A stretch of DNA of 64,000 nucleotides from Dermabacteraceae bacterium TAE3-ERU5 (GCA_019218375.1 JAHUUK010000004.1:1-64000); one strand, 5' to 3'; shown: positions 26,887-36,426, counted from the first letter of the stretch. Made by a program: numbers and translations. The notes: generated by a model from the letters alone, not told the origin.

Positions 26887-27882
26887 ATGCTCAGCGACTC
26901 TGCCGTTTCCGCCCCGTCCCCTTCCGTGCGGGGCAGCGCCTGGCTGCCGTCAGTGCTGCTGGGTGCCGACGAGGCGGCGGCAGCGGCGCGGGAGCACGCG
27001 CGGCGCGCGGATGAATTAACGGCCGGTCACCGGGAGCGTAAACAGCGCGGCGAGAAGCACGCGGTGGAGGATTTCCTTTACACCTACTATCCGTTTCCCC
27101 CGGCTAAGCTGCGCCGCTACCATCCGGGGTGGCGGGCGGCGATGCCCGCGCGGGGCGATTGCCCGGCCTGGTATCGCGTGCTCGGTGCCACGGAACTGGG
27201 CGCGGCCCGCGCAGCATCCTGCGATGCTGCCGCCGTTGACGGCGAGTTTTTCCAGGCCGACGTGGCGCTGTTTTTGCAGCGGCGCGGCGACGCCCTCCAC
27301 TACATTTACCGCCTGCTGACCGCCACGCGGGAACGGCGCAGTTCGTTCGACTGCTTTGGCCTGCACGAGTGGGCGATGGTTTATCGGCAGCAGCCGCGCC
27401 ACGATGCGCTGCCGCTGCGGATCGGGCGGGAGGCGACCGACGCTTTCGTGGAGCGCGAGAACCTGCGCTGCACCCACTTTGATGCGTTCCGTTTCTTCAC
27501 GCCCCCGGCGGTGCCGCTGAACGCCTATACGCCGACCAGGGAGCGGCAGCTGGAGCTGGATAATCCGGCCTGCCTGCACGCGAACATGGATCTGTATAAG
27601 TGGGCGATGAAGCTCAGCCCGCTGCTGCCGTCGGCCCTGGTGCTGGACTGTTTCGAGCTGGCGCGTGACGTGCGCGTGCTGGACATGGAGGCCTCCCCGT
27701 ACGATGTGCGCGGCCTGGGCTACGGGGTGGTGCCGATCGAGACCAGCGAGGGCAAGGCGGAATACGTGCGCAGGCAGCGTGGCCTGGCGGCCCGCGCCGA
27801 CGCTCTGCGCAAACGCATGGCGGAGGAGATCGCTTTGCCGGCGAAAGCCGCAGAGAAACTGATGCGCAGAGCGGAAGGCTAA
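26887..27882 (+). CDS. Actinobacterial conserved protein, often labelled '3-methyladenine DNA glycosylase'
   Basis: 331 aa from ATG 26887; the sequence upstream is the terminator of the previous gene. The soluble protein has HAVEDFLYTYYPF, LTATRERRSSFDCFGLHEWAMVY and a long run including HFDAFRFFTPPA, NPACLHANMDLYKWAMKLSPLLPS. It belongs to a conserved actinobacterial family that databases frequently name 3-methyladenine DNA glycosylase, but I see no helix-hairpin-helix or known glycosylase active site, so that name should not be taken as function. Conserved His, Asp and Arg residues suggest an enzyme. TACCCT at 26872-26877 may be its -10. Confidence 0.8.
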   Translation: MLSDSAVSAPSPSVRGSAWLPSVLLGADEAAAAAREHARRADELTAGHRERKQRGEKHAVEDFLYTYYPFPPAKLRRYHPGWRAAMPARGDCPAWYRVLGATELGAARAASCDAAAVDGEFFQADVALFLQRRGDALHYIYRLLTATRERRSSFDCFGLHEWAMVYRQQPRHDALPLRIGREATDAFVERENLRCTHFDAFRFFTPPAVPLNAYTPTRERQLELDNPACLHANMDLYKWAMKLSPLLPSALVLDCFELARDVRVLDMEASPYDVRGLGYGVVPIETSEGKAEYVRRQRGLAARADALRKRMAEEIALPAKAAEKLMRRAEG

Positions 27883-28057
27883 GCAGCCGATTTATTCGTT
27901 TAGCGGGGAGCTTGCTCCGGCTTCGTTTGCTGACTCCCTTAATTGACTGCCCCCGTCACCGCTCGGGATAATCGTTTCTATAGGCTGACCCGTATGGCGC
28001 GGGTTCCCCTGTTACCCGCGAATCCACTTCGGCGGTGCTATTCATTTCATTCCCCGT

Positions 28058-30610
28058 TTGCCGCGAAAGGACGTGAGCGTCATCGCGCTGCTCGCCGACC
28101 ACCTGCCCAAGACCGCCGATGCCGATGCCATCGTGGCGGCGTTCACCGCTGCCCAGGCCGAGGCCGGGCGCGTGCTCTACCCGCACCAGGAGGAGGCGCT
28201 GCTGGCGGTTGCCGCAGGCGATCACGTCATCGCCGCCACTCCAACCGGCTCCGGTAAGTCCACCATCGGCTATGCCTCCCTGTTCGCGGCCCTCGCGCGC
28301 GGCGAGCGCGCCTTCTACACGGCCCCCATCAAGGCATTGGTGAGCGAAAAGTTCTTCGAGCTGATCGAACTGTTCGGGGCCGAGAACGTGGGTATGTCCA
28401 CCGGCGATTCGAGCGTGAACGCAGACGCCCCGATCATCGTCTGCACCGCCGAGATCCTGGCCAATCAGGCCCTGCGCGACGGGGAGACGAGCGACGTCGG
28501 CCTGGCGGTAATGGACGAATTCCACTTCTACGGCGATAGCCAGCGCGGTTGGGCCTGGCAGGTGCCGCTGATCGAACTGCCCCGCACCCAGTTCGTGCTG
28601 ATGTCGGCCACCCTGGGGGACGTTTCCTTCTTCGAAAACGATCTGCGTCGGCGCACGGGACGCGCGGTTAGCACCATTTCCGATGCGCAGCGGCCGGTGC
28701 CGCTCGACTACCTCTGGTCCGAGGACCCCCTCGAGGAAACCATCGACAGGCTGCTCGTGGAGCGTAACGCCCCCGTCTACATCGTGCACTTCACGCAGGC
28801 GCAGGCGCTCGATCAGGCGCGGGCTCTGCTCGGCAAGGACGTGCTCAGCAAGGAAGAAAAGGAAAAGGTTCGCCTGCTGATCGGTGATTTCCGCTTCTCT
28901 AAGGGGTTCGGGCAGGTACTGAGCAAGCTGGTGCGCAGCGGCATCGGCATCCACCATGCCGGGATGCTGCCGAAATATCGCCGCCTGGTGGAAAAACTCG
29001 CCCAGTCGGGCCTGCTGAAACTCATCTGTGGCACCGACACGCTCGGGGTCGGCATTAACGTGCCTATCCGCACCGTGCTGCTGACCGGGCTCGCCAAATA
29101 CGACGGGCGCAGGCAGCGGGTGCTGAACGCCCGCGAGTTCCATCAGATCGCGGGCCGGGCCGGACGCGCCGGATACGACACCGTCGGTCACGTGGTGGTG
29201 CAGGCCCCCGAATGGGCTATCGAAGCGAAAAAGGAACGCGAAAAGCAAGCGGCGCGCAGCACCACCCCGAACAACGCGAAGAAAAAGAAGCGCCCGGTTA
29301 AGGAGAAGGTTCCCGAGGGGAAAACCAACTGGACGGAAGATACCTTCACGAAACTGATCTCCCGTGAACCGGAGGCGCTACGCCCCCACATGCAGGTCAG
29401 CTACTCCCTGCTGCTACAGGTGATCGCGCGGCCGGGCAACGCCGTGCAGGCGATGCGCCACCTGCTACGGGAAAACCATCTGCCGGGCAGCGCGCAGGTG
29501 AAACTCGTGAAGCAGGCGTGCGAGCTGTTCCGCTCGCTGCGCGATGCGGGGATCGTGAAGCTGCTGGACGCGCCGGATCACCTGGGGCGCAGCATCGTGC
29601 TGGAAAATGAGTTGCAGCTCGATTTCGCGATGAATCAGCCGCTCGCGCCGTTCGCGATTGCCGCCATCGACGTACTGGACGAATCCTCCCCCACGCTCAC
29701 GCTCGATACCGTTTCCATCATCGAAGCGATCTTGGAAGACCCGATGGCGATCCTGTTCGCCCAGCAGAACGCCGCGCGCGCCAGCCTGCTGGCCGAGCTG
29801 AAAGCCGACGGCGTGGACTATCACGAGCGCAAGGCGATGCTGGAGGAAGTGACCTGGCCCCGCCCGCTCGAGGAAGAACTCACCGCCCAGCTAGAGATCT
29901 TCAAACAGAGCAACCCGTGGGTGCGTGATGACAGCCTCTCCCCCAAATCGATCGTGCGGGAAATGTACGAGACGGGGCAGACGTTTAGCGAATTCATCGC
30001 CCGCTATCAGCTCGCCCGCAGCGAGGGCATTCTGCTGCGCTACCTTTCCGACGTCTACCGGACGCTGCGCCGCACGGTGCCGATGGAGCTACGCACCCAG
30101 GAGCTAGACGATCTGATCGAATGGCTCGGTGTACTGGTGCGCGGCATCGACTCGTCCCTGCTGGATGAGTGGGAAATGCTCATCAACCCGGAGGACGACG
30201 ACGTCGCCTCCACGCTGCGTCCCGACAGCCCGCGCGCGCTTTCCGGCCAGACCAAGGTGCTAGAGACGATGGTGCGCCAGGCCATGTGGCAGCGCGTGGA
30301 GCACTTCGCTTTCGAGCGCGAGGAACGCCTGGGCGAACTGGACGGCTGGTGCGGTTTCGACCGTGATGCCTGGGCCGAGGCCATGGACGATTTCTATGAC
30401 GCCTACGATCACGTGGTGCTGGAGGGCGATGCGCGCTCCAAGCAGATGCTGAATATTCGCCCGGAAAACGGTTTCTGGTTTATCCGCCAAACCATCGACG
30501 ATCCCGACCATAACCGGGACTTCGTGATGGAGGCCGAGCTGGACCTCGCCGCGACCGACGAGGCCGGGGAGATCGTGCTGCGCATGATGCACGTCGGCGA
30601 AATCCGTTAA
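28058..30610 (+). CDS. Ski2-like DEAD/DEAH helicase with DUF3516
   Basis: 850 aa. RecA domains: Walker A AATPTGSGKST, motif II VMDEFHFYGD, motif III MSATLGD, and HQIAGRAGRAGYD as motif VI. A Lys-rich insertion (KKKKRPVKEK) follows near residue 410, then the large C-terminal DUF3516 domain. This family is typical of Actinobacteria and resembles Ski2/Mtr4 RNA helicases; the substrate is undefined. The start is uncertain: TTG 28058 gives the listed length, while GTG 28073 is close behind AAAGGAC but with too short a spacer. The gene stands alone. Confidence 0.9.
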   Translation: MPRKDVSVIALLADHLPKTADADAIVAAFTAAQAEAGRVLYPHQEEALLAVAAGDHVIAATPTGSGKSTIGYASLFAALARGERAFYTAPIKALVSEKFFELIELFGAENVGMSTGDSSVNADAPIIVCTAEILANQALRDGETSDVGLAVMDEFHFYGDSQRGWAWQVPLIELPRTQFVLMSATLGDVSFFENDLRRRTGRAVSTISDAQRPVPLDYLWSEDPLEETIDRLLVERNAPVYIVHFTQAQALDQARALLGKDVLSKEEKEKVRLLIGDFRFSKGFGQVLSKLVRSGIGIHHAGMLPKYRRLVEKLAQSGLLKLICGTDTLGVGINVPIRTVLLTGLAKYDGRRQRVLNAREFHQIAGRAGRAGYDTVGHVVVQAPEWAIEAKKEREKQAARSTTPNNAKKKKRPVKEKVPEGKTNWTEDTFTKLISREPEALRPHMQVSYSLLLQVIARPGNAVQAMRHLLRENHLPGSAQVKLVKQACELFRSLRDAGIVKLLDAPDHLGRSIVLENELQLDFAMNQPLAPFAIAAIDVLDESSPTLTLDTVSIIEAILEDPMAILFAQQNAARASLLAELKADGVDYHERKAMLEEVTWPRPLEEELTAQLEIFKQSNPWVRDDSLSPKSIVREMYETGQTFSEFIARYQLARSEGILLRYLSDVYRTLRRTVPMELRTQELDDLIEWLGVLVRGIDSSLLDEWEMLINPEDDDVASTLRPDSPRALSGQTKVLETMVRQAMWQRVEHFAFEREERLGELDGWCGFDRDAWAEAMDDFYDAYDHVVLEGDARSKQMLNIRPENGFWFIRQTIDDPDHNRDFVMEAELDLAATDEAGEIVLRMMHVGEIR

Positions 30611-30648
30611 GCGCGACACCACGTCTGCCCCCTGCGGTCAATGAAAAT

Positions 30649-30690
30649 GGCGGGTGCCTGGGAATATGTCCCTGGGCACCCGCCGTTTTC
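30649..30690. terminator. Bidirectional terminator between helicase and ilvE
   Basis: A long hairpin, GGCGGGTGCC...GGCACCCGCC with one irregularity, has AAAA on its left and TTTT on its right. It lies between convergent genes. Confidence 0.8.
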
Positions 30691-30740
30691 CTGCGCGCGC
30701 TTAGCACTCACGCTTAGCGCTGGCGGTAAATGCTTTCAGC

Positions 30741-31829
30741 TCAGCTCACGAACTTGGTCATCCAGCCGTATTCGTCGGCGCTGCGGCCGTACTGGATGTT
30801 GAGCAGGCGCTCGCGGATCGCGAAGGTCTTTTCGGTCTGGGCGCCGTCACCGATCACGGTCTTGCCCTCACCGGTCAGGAACGCGCCGATGGGGGTGACT
30901 ACCGCTGCGGTCCCGCAGGCGAACATCTCCAGGATGTCGCCGGATTCGATGTCGGCCAGCACCTGCTTGAAGTTGAGGCGTTCCTCGCGCGGGGTCAGCC
31001 CCAGTTCTTCACCGATCTTGAGGATGGAAGCGCGGGTCACGCCCTCCAGGATCGAACCGGTCAGGGCCGGGGTGCAGAGCGAGCCGTCAGCGCGCACCGC
31101 GAACACGTTCATGCCGGAAAGTTCATCGATGAACGTGCGCGTTTCGGAATCGAGGAACATGACCTCATCGGCCCCGTTCTCCACGGCCTCCGCCTTCCCC
31201 AGCATGGAGGAGGCGTAGTTGCCGCCGCACTTGGCCGCACCGGTGCCGCCCGCTCCCGCGCGGGAGAACTTCTCGCTCGCCCAAACGGTGAGGGGCTTGA
31301 TGCCGCTCTTGAAGTAGGAGGCAGCGGGAGAGGCGATGCAGTAGTACTCAACCTGCTTGGAGGGGCGCACGCCCAGGAACGCTTCGCTGCCGAACATGAA
31401 CGGGCGCAGGTAGAGGGAGGATTCGCCGCCGCTAGGCACCCAATCCTTATCGATCTCAAGCAGCTGGCGCACCGATTCCAGGTACAGTTCAACGGGCAGT
31501 TCCGGCAGCGCCAGGCGGCGTGCGGAAGCCTGCAGGCGCTGGGCGTTGCGTTCCGGGCGGAACGACCACACAGAACCGTCAGCGTGGCGGTATGCCTTCA
31601 TGCCCTCGAAGATTTCCTGCGCGTAGTGGAGGACCCCCGCCGCGGGCGAAATGGTGATCGGGCCAAACGGCATAACCTGCGCGTCGTGCCACCCGTTTTC
31701 CGGGTTCCAAGAAATCCGCACCATGTGATCGGTGAAGTTGTCCCCGAAGCCGGGGTTAGCGAGGATGGCCTCGCGTTCCTCCTGCGTGGCGGGGTTTTCG
31801 TTCCGGGTCACCTTGAAAGTCAGGGACAT
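30741..31829 (-). CDS. ilvE: Branched-chain amino acid aminotransferase
   Basis: 362 aa fold-type IV PLP enzyme of the long BCAT group. The PLP Lys is in AAKCGGNYASS; other signatures are GVLHYAQEIFEGMKAYR and LDSETRTFIDELSGMNVF. It carries out the last step of Leu, Ile and Val synthesis, or the first of their breakdown. ATG 31829 follows GGAGG. The gene lies 91 bases downstream of a KARI-like gene on the same strand, suggesting an ilv-type transcription unit. No leader-peptide attenuator was seen. Confidence 0.95.
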   Translation of the reverse strand: MSLTFKVTRNENPATQEEREAILANPGFGDNFTDHMVRISWNPENGWHDAQVMPFGPITISPAAGVLHYAQEIFEGMKAYRHADGSVWSFRPERNAQRLQASARRLALPELPVELYLESVRQLLEIDKDWVPSGGESSLYLRPFMFGSEAFLGVRPSKQVEYYCIASPAASYFKSGIKPLTVWASEKFSRAGAGGTGAAKCGGNYASSMLGKAEAVENGADEVMFLDSETRTFIDELSGMNVFAVRADGSLCTPALTGSILEGVTRASILKIGEELGLTPREERLNFKQVLADIESGDILEMFACGTAAVVTPIGAFLTGEGKTVIGDGAQTEKTFAIRERLLNIQYGRSADEYGWMTKFVS

Positions 31830-31920
31830 TTTTCCTCCATTAATTGCACGCGAGTATTGTTCCTCGCGATTCAGCTAGCGAATGCTCTAAGGCGGCGTAT
31901 CTGCCGTTCAGCGCGGGTTT

Positions 31921-32805
31921 TTAGCGGCCGCCGCGCAGGGCAAACTTTTGCCGCAGCTCAGCCTGCTGCTTACCGTTTTCGTCCTGCTCCTCCTGCTTTT
32001 GCGACGGGGCAACCTTCCCCTCGCGGATTTCGGCCAGGATTCCGCTCAGCCTTTCCAGCGCGGCGTCATCCAGCACCTGCGCGCCGTAGCCGTGGGCCGG
32101 GGCAGAGCCTTCCGCGAGTTTCGCGGCGGCGGTCACGAGCTGGCGGTTAAGCAGCAGATGTGCAGTTTCGGGAGAATACCCCGCCGCGGTCAGGACTGCG
32201 AAACCGGCCTCCACGGTGCGGGCCATTACGCCCTGCAGCACGGCGCGCTCACAGAAAACGGACGCGGCGGCGGTATCGCGCACGCTGCCGCGCACCGCTC
32301 CCGCGCGCAGCACGCCGAGCGCTTTCGCGTAGGAAAGCACCAGATCGAAGTCGTCACCGGCAACCAGCGCGGGCACTCCCCTGCCCGCGGCGTACTCGCT
32401 ACGCATGCCGGGCTCCGCGCAGATCAGGGCCGACCCTACGCCTTCGGGGAGCTGTAGCGCGCCCGTCAGCAGCGCCTCAGCATCGGTGAGTAGCAGCGTT
32501 TTTCCGGGGCGCAGCGCCTCCCGCAGCGCGCCCTGGAAGAGCGCCACCTGTTCCTGGCCCGGCACCAGCAGGGCGATTAGGTCGGCCCAGCCAGCGGCGT
32601 CGGCCGGGTCGGTCACCTTAAAGCCCTCGTCTGCGGCATCTTCGCGGTGGGAAGAATCTTCCGGCAGTGCCACTTTCACCGCCACGCCGCTATCGCGCAG
32701 GTTCAGCGCGTGCTGGCGCGCAACTTTACCGAAGCCGATGATCGCTACCTTGGCGGCCTGTACCAGGCTCAGGTCAGCATCGTCGTCGTAAAACACTTCT
32801 GCCAC
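31921..32805 (-). CDS. Degenerate ketol-acid reductoisomerase-like protein (ilvC paralogue, probable pseudoenzyme)
   Basis: 294 aa, GTG start after AAGGAGC. The N-terminus (AEVFYDDDADLSLVQ...KVAIIGFG...HALNLRDSGV) and GRGVPALVAG, LSYAKALG match class I KARI well. But the usual GYGSQGHAH is GFGKVARQHA (third Gly lost), the AHGFNIHF region is TDAEALLTGA (catalytic His lost), APKGPGH is reduced to AEPG (catalytic Lys lost), and of the DxxxE metal site only Glu remains (SVFCERAVL). The C-terminal domain is short and lacks the ExxxE ligands (LLLNRQLV), ending in a Gln/Glu-rich tail. It probably cannot catalyse the KARI reaction. The reading frame is intact and clean, so it is not a recent pseudogene. 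Confidence 0.88.
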   Translation of the reverse strand: MAEVFYDDDADLSLVQAAKVAIIGFGKVARQHALNLRDSGVAVKVALPEDSSHREDAADEGFKVTDPADAAGWADLIALLVPGQEQVALFQGALREALRPGKTLLLTDAEALLTGALQLPEGVGSALICAEPGMRSEYAAGRGVPALVAGDDFDLVLSYAKALGVLRAGAVRGSVRDTAAASVFCERAVLQGVMARTVEAGFAVLTAAGYSPETAHLLLNRQLVTAAAKLAEGSAPAHGYGAQVLDDAALERLSGILAEIREGKVAPSQKQEEQDENGKQQAELRQKFALRGGR

Positions 32806-32870
32806 GGGTGCTCCTTAAAAGATTACCGACAAAATGCGCAGCTAGCACCATATTAGAACCGCGGGCACGA

Positions 32871-32906
32871 AAAAGACCCGTCCGTGTGTTCACGGACGGG
32901 TCTTTT
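32871..32906. terminator. Terminator of the AGCS transporter gene
   Basis: A perfect 16-bp stem (AAAAGACCCGTCCGTG and complement) with a TGTT loop lies just past the stop of the leftward transporter gene; the minus strand ends the hairpin in TTTT. Confidence 0.85.
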
Positions 32907-32918
32907 CACTAAAAGGCG

Positions 32919-34571
32919 TTACTTAACCTGCGGTATTTCACCGGTTTCGGTGGATGCCTCCACGCCGCTGCCCGGTTCTACCGGGTAGTCGGGGTCGGCT
33001 TCCAGCAGGGCACGCACAGATTCGATCTGCCCGGTGGCGGTGTCCTCTTCCGCCTGCGCCGCACGGATCTGTTCCTTGGTCGGTTCATGATCGCCCATGC
33101 CTACGGCAAGCTCGGGATCGTCCACCGGCTCGATTACGCCAACATCAACACGGGTCTTGTGGCGCAGGATCTCCATGCGCAGGATCTTGCTGAGCACGTA
33201 CAGGCCAACCAGGTTAGGAATGGTCATCAGGAAGAACGTGGAGTCGGAGAACGCGATCACGGAATCCAGCGAGATAGCGGAGCCGACCACTACCGCCAGG
33301 ATCCAAACCACCTGGTAAACCTTGGTCACGACCTGGCTGCGGCCGAACAGGAACTCGGCGGCCAGCTGACCGTAGTAGGAGTAGGACAGCACGGTGGAGA
33401 ACGCGAACAGCGCAACCGCAACCATCAGCACGTAGGGGAACCAGGCAGTGACGGTGGAGAACGCGGAGGCGGTCATCGTAATACCGTCGATGTCCTCGCC
33501 GTTCGTCTTGTAAACACCGGTCACGGTGATCGCCAGCGCGGTCAGCGAGCAGATGATGACGGAGTCCACGAGCGGCTCCCACATCGCGGTGTAACCCTCG
33601 GTAGCGGGCTCCTTGGTCTTGGCGGCGGAGTGCGCGATGCCTGCGGTGCCGACGCCTGCCGCGTTGGAGAACAGGGCACGCTGAATACCGATGATGGCCA
33701 CGCCAACCACGCCGCCCTGCACGCCCTCGGGGTTAATCGCGGACGAGAAGATGGTGCCGATTGCGGCGGGGATTTCGGCCGCGTGTACAACCAGAATGGC
33801 GATAACGCACAGGAAGTAGATGATCGCCATGAGCGGGGTGATCTTCGCGGTCCAGCGGGCGATGGAAGAAATGCCACCCAGGATCACGATGGCGGCCAGA
33901 ACCGCCATGATGACGCCGATAACCCACTTGTTATCTACCAGGAAGTCGCTACCGAGCTGGGTCGAAAGGATCGAAGCCGCCTGGTTTGCCTGGAACAGGT
34001 TACCCGCGCCGAACACGCCGATCAGGGTGAAGATCGAGTAAGCGATGGCCAGGCCCATACCGGTTTTCTTCCACCCGATTTCGGCAAAACCGTTCTTCAG
34101 GTAGTACATGGGGCCACCGGCGGTGGTGCCGTCCTCGGAAATTTCGCGGTACTTAACGCCCATCGTCGCTTCGGCCATCTTCACGCTCATCGCGAGGAAA
34201 CCGAAGAGGATGATCCACAGCGCAGCACCGGGGCCGCCCATCGAAATAGCGACGGCCACACCGGCGATGTTGCCGAGACCGACGGTGCCCGACAGTTCCG
34301 TAGCGAGCGCCTGGAACGAGCTAACCTCGCCCGGGTCGGTCTTGCGGGTGAAGCGACCGCGAATCACGTCTAGCGAATGCGCCATGCCGGTGATCGGCTG
34401 GAAACGCAGCCACACCGTCAAGAAGATAGCGCCCGCCATCAGCCAGAGCACGATGAGGGGAATCTGCACCCCACCGATCTGTGGCGAATAGAAAACGATG
34501 CTAGATAGCTTGTCCGCAATCGGCGCGAACCACTCAGCCAAGAAAGCGTCGATACTGCCGTTGTCAGGCAA
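32919..34571 (-). CDS. Sodium:alanine symporter (AGCS) family transporter
   Basis: 550 aa. About ten membrane helices and the AGCS hallmark GLGNIAGVAVAISMGGPGAALWII (key residues G-x-G-N-I-x-G-V). It imports Ala/Gly-type amino acids with Na+ across the cytoplasmic membrane; exact substrates are not predictable. The C-terminal 80 residues are acidic and cytoplasmic. Start TTG 34571 follows GGAGAGGA by six bases. The gene is monocistronic with its own terminator and a good promoter about 190 bases upstream. Confidence 0.92.
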   Translation of the reverse strand: MPDNGSIDAFLAEWFAPIADKLSSIVFYSPQIGGVQIPLIVLWLMAGAIFLTVWLRFQPITGMAHSLDVIRGRFTRKTDPGEVSSFQALATELSGTVGLGNIAGVAVAISMGGPGAALWIILFGFLAMSVKMAEATMGVKYREISEDGTTAGGPMYYLKNGFAEIGWKKTGMGLAIAYSIFTLIGVFGAGNLFQANQAASILSTQLGSDFLVDNKWVIGVIMAVLAAIVILGGISSIARWTAKITPLMAIIYFLCVIAILVVHAAEIPAAIGTIFSSAINPEGVQGGVVGVAIIGIQRALFSNAAGVGTAGIAHSAAKTKEPATEGYTAMWEPLVDSVIICSLTALAITVTGVYKTNGEDIDGITMTASAFSTVTAWFPYVLMVAVALFAFSTVLSYSYYGQLAAEFLFGRSQVVTKVYQVVWILAVVVGSAISLDSVIAFSDSTFFLMTIPNLVGLYVLSKILRMEILRHKTRVDVGVIEPVDDPELAVGMGDHEPTKEQIRAAQAEEDTATGQIESVRALLEADPDYPVEPGSGVEASTETGEIPQVK

Positions 34572-34759
34572 AACAATTCCTCTCCGTTAGGTTCCTAAGA
34601 AAGTGCCCTAGGAAAAGTCACCTTCGCCACGTTACCGACCGGGACAGCCTCGTGCAGCGCCATGGCCTGCACTGATACCTTTTCCACGATTTTTATAGCG
34701 GTGGAAATAAACCGGGAAATGAACGCCGAGTGAACTAAGAAAGCGCAGGTCAGGGCCGA
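34572..34759 (-). other. Long 5' leader of the AGCS gene / non-coding stretch
   Basis: The 34572-34927 gap is the only stretch over 300 bases without a gene. From the predicted start near 34753 to TTG 34571 is about 180 bases of leader. It has a small TCCTA/TAGGA hairpin just before the ribosome site and a second AT-rich TATAAA block. I looked for glycine-riboswitch consensus parts and did not find them. The remaining part, 34789-34927, holds the gatB terminator and nothing else recognised. Confidence 0.5.
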
Positions 34760-34788
34760 CGCATAGCAGTGCTTGCGGAAAGCGTCAA
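34760..34788 (-). promoter_or_regulatory. Promoter of the AGCS transporter gene
   Basis: On the minus strand TTGACG (34783-34788), a 17-base spacer and TATGCG (34760-34765) make a good match to the housekeeping consensus. Confidence 0.6.
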
Positions 34789-34856
34789 GAAAAGTGCCTC
34801 TTTGACGGAGTAGGCGCTACGGCCCGTTGCTGCTATCTTGCCCGCGCACAAAACGC

Positions 34857-34896
34857 GAACGGGGGCGGGGAAGCAGCCGCTCCCCCGCCCCCGTTC
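34857..34896. terminator. Terminator downstream of the gatCAB operon
   Basis: A perfect 14-bp GC stem (GAACGGGGGCGGGG and complement) with a 12-base loop follows gatB on the minus strand; a TTTT run comes three to four bases after the stem. Confidence 0.7.
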
Positions 34897-34927
34897 AGTG
34901 GCGTTTTAACGCGTTAGTTATCGTTAC

Positions 34928-36424
34928 TCAGCCGTTGATCTTTTCCAGGATGATCTCGCGGACGCGGCCCGCGTCTGCCTGGCCGCGCGTGGCCTTCATG
35001 ATCGGCCCCATCAGCGCGCCGATGGCCTGCATCTTGCCGCCCTTGATCTTTTCGACCACGTCGGGGTTGTCGGCGATAGCCTGTTCCACGGCGCCGGTCA
35101 GCACCGAATCGTCGGAAACTACGGCTAGGCCTTCGGCCTCCACGATCTTGGCGGGATCGCCCTCTCCGGCAACGACCTTCGCCAGCACGCGCTTAGCGAT
35201 CTTGTCGTTGATCTTGCCTTCGTCAACCAGCTTCTGCAGCTCGGCCACCTGGCCGCCGGTCACGCCCAGCGCTTCCAGCTCCAGCTCGCGTTCCTTGGCG
35301 GTGCGGGCCAGTTCGCCCATCCACCACTTGCGGGCCGCCTGCGCGCTCGCGCCCTCAGCCACGGTCGCCTCGATCAGATCGAGAGCGCCCGCGTTGATGA
35401 CGTCGCGCATCTCCAGGTCGCTGAAGCCCCACTCGCCGATCAGCCTGCGGCGGCGCTGCGCGGGCAGCTCCGGCAGGGAGGCGCGGATTTCCTCCACCCA
35501 TTCGCGGCTCGGCGCCACCGGCACCAGATCCGGCTCCGGGAAGTAGCGGTAGTCCTCGGCATCCGACTTTTCGCGGCCCGACGAGGTCTGGCCGTCTTCC
35601 TCGTGGAAGTGGCGGGTTTCCTGGATGACCTTTTCCCCGGCGTCCAGGATCGCGGCCTGGCGGCGCATCTCGAACGTCACGGCACGCTCGATGGAACGGA
35701 ACGAGTTCACGTTCTTCGTTTCGGTGCGGGTGCCCAGCGGGGACTCGGGCGTCTCGCGCAGCGAGACGTTGATGTCGGCACGCACGTTGCCGCGCTCCAT
35801 GCGGGCCTCGGAAACCCCGAGCGCACGGAAAATATCGCGCAGGGTGCGCACGTAGGCTGCCGCAACCTCGGGGGCACGCTCACCGGCACCCGGAATGGGG
35901 CGGGTCACGATCTCAACCAGCGGCACGCCCGCACGGTTGTAATCGACCAGCGAATGCGTTGCGCCCTGGATGCGTCCGGTAGCGCCACCGATGTGGGTGT
36001 TCTTGCCGGCGTCCTCTTCCATGTGGGCGCGTTCGATCTCTACGCGGAAGATCTCGCCGTCCTCCAGCTCCACGTCGAGGTAGCCGTCGTAAGCGATCGG
36101 CTCGTCGTACTGGGAGGTCTGGAAGTTCTTCGTCAGATCCGGGTAGAAGTACTGCTTGCGGGCGAAACGGCACTTTTCTGCGATCTTGCAGTTCAGCGCG
36201 AGGCCGATCTTGATCGCGTACTCAACCGCCTTGCCGTTCACTACCGGCAGGCTGCCGGGCAAGCCCAGCGAAACCGGAGTGATGGCGGTGTTCGGTTCCG
36301 CGGCGAAAATATTGGGTGCACCGTCGAACATCTTGGTGGCGGTGCCCAGCTCAACGTGGACCTCGATGCCGAGTACCGGGTCGTAGCGCTTCGCGGCGTC
36401 CGCGAAATCAACCAGTTCAGTCAT
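34928..36424 (-). CDS. gatB: Asp-tRNA(Asn)/Glu-tRNA(Gln) amidotransferase subunit B
   Basis: 498 aa. GatB kinase-like core with [20 protein letters not shown] at the start, the [31 protein letters not shown] region, and the C-terminal helical YqeY-like tail (about 350-498). GatB phosphorylates misacylated Glu/Asp on tRNA and receives ammonia from GatA. The usual N-terminal zinc Cys motif is not evident here ([17 protein letters not shown]-like region reads [14 protein letters not shown]). It starts 2 bases after the gatA stop, within one operon. Confidence 0.96.
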   Translation of the reverse strand: MTELVDFADAAKRYDPVLGIEVHVELGTATKMFDGAPNIFAAEPNTAITPVSLGLPGSLPVVNGKAVEYAIKIGLALNCKIAEKCRFARKQYFYPDLTKNFQTSQYDEPIAYDGYLDVELEDGEIFRVEIERAHMEEDAGKNTHIGGATGRIQGATHSLVDYNRAGVPLVEIVTRPIPGAGERAPEVAAAYVRTLRDIFRALGVSEARMERGNVRADINVSLRETPESPLGTRTETKNVNSFRSIERAVTFEMRRQAAILDAGEKVIQETRHFHEEDGQTSSGREKSDAEDYRYFPEPDLVPVAPSREWVEEIRASLPELPAQRRRRLIGEWGFSDLEMRDVINAGALDLIEATVAEGASAQAARKWWMGELARTAKERELELEALGVTGGQVAELQKLVDEGKINDKIAKRVLAKVVAGEGDPAKIVEAEGLAVVSDDSVLTGAVEQAIADNPDVVEKIKGGKMQAIGALMGPIMKATRGQADAGRVREIILEKING

Positions 36425-36426
36425 GC

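Noticed and set aside
31921-32805. Calling this gene ilvC (functional ketol-acid reductoisomerase)
   Set aside because: Catalytic His, Lys and metal ligands are missing and the C-terminal domain is short, so the enzyme name would mislead.
34572-34753. Glycine riboswitch before the AGCS gene
   Set aside because: Expected because AGCS genes often have one, but the conserved core segments and paired arms were not found.
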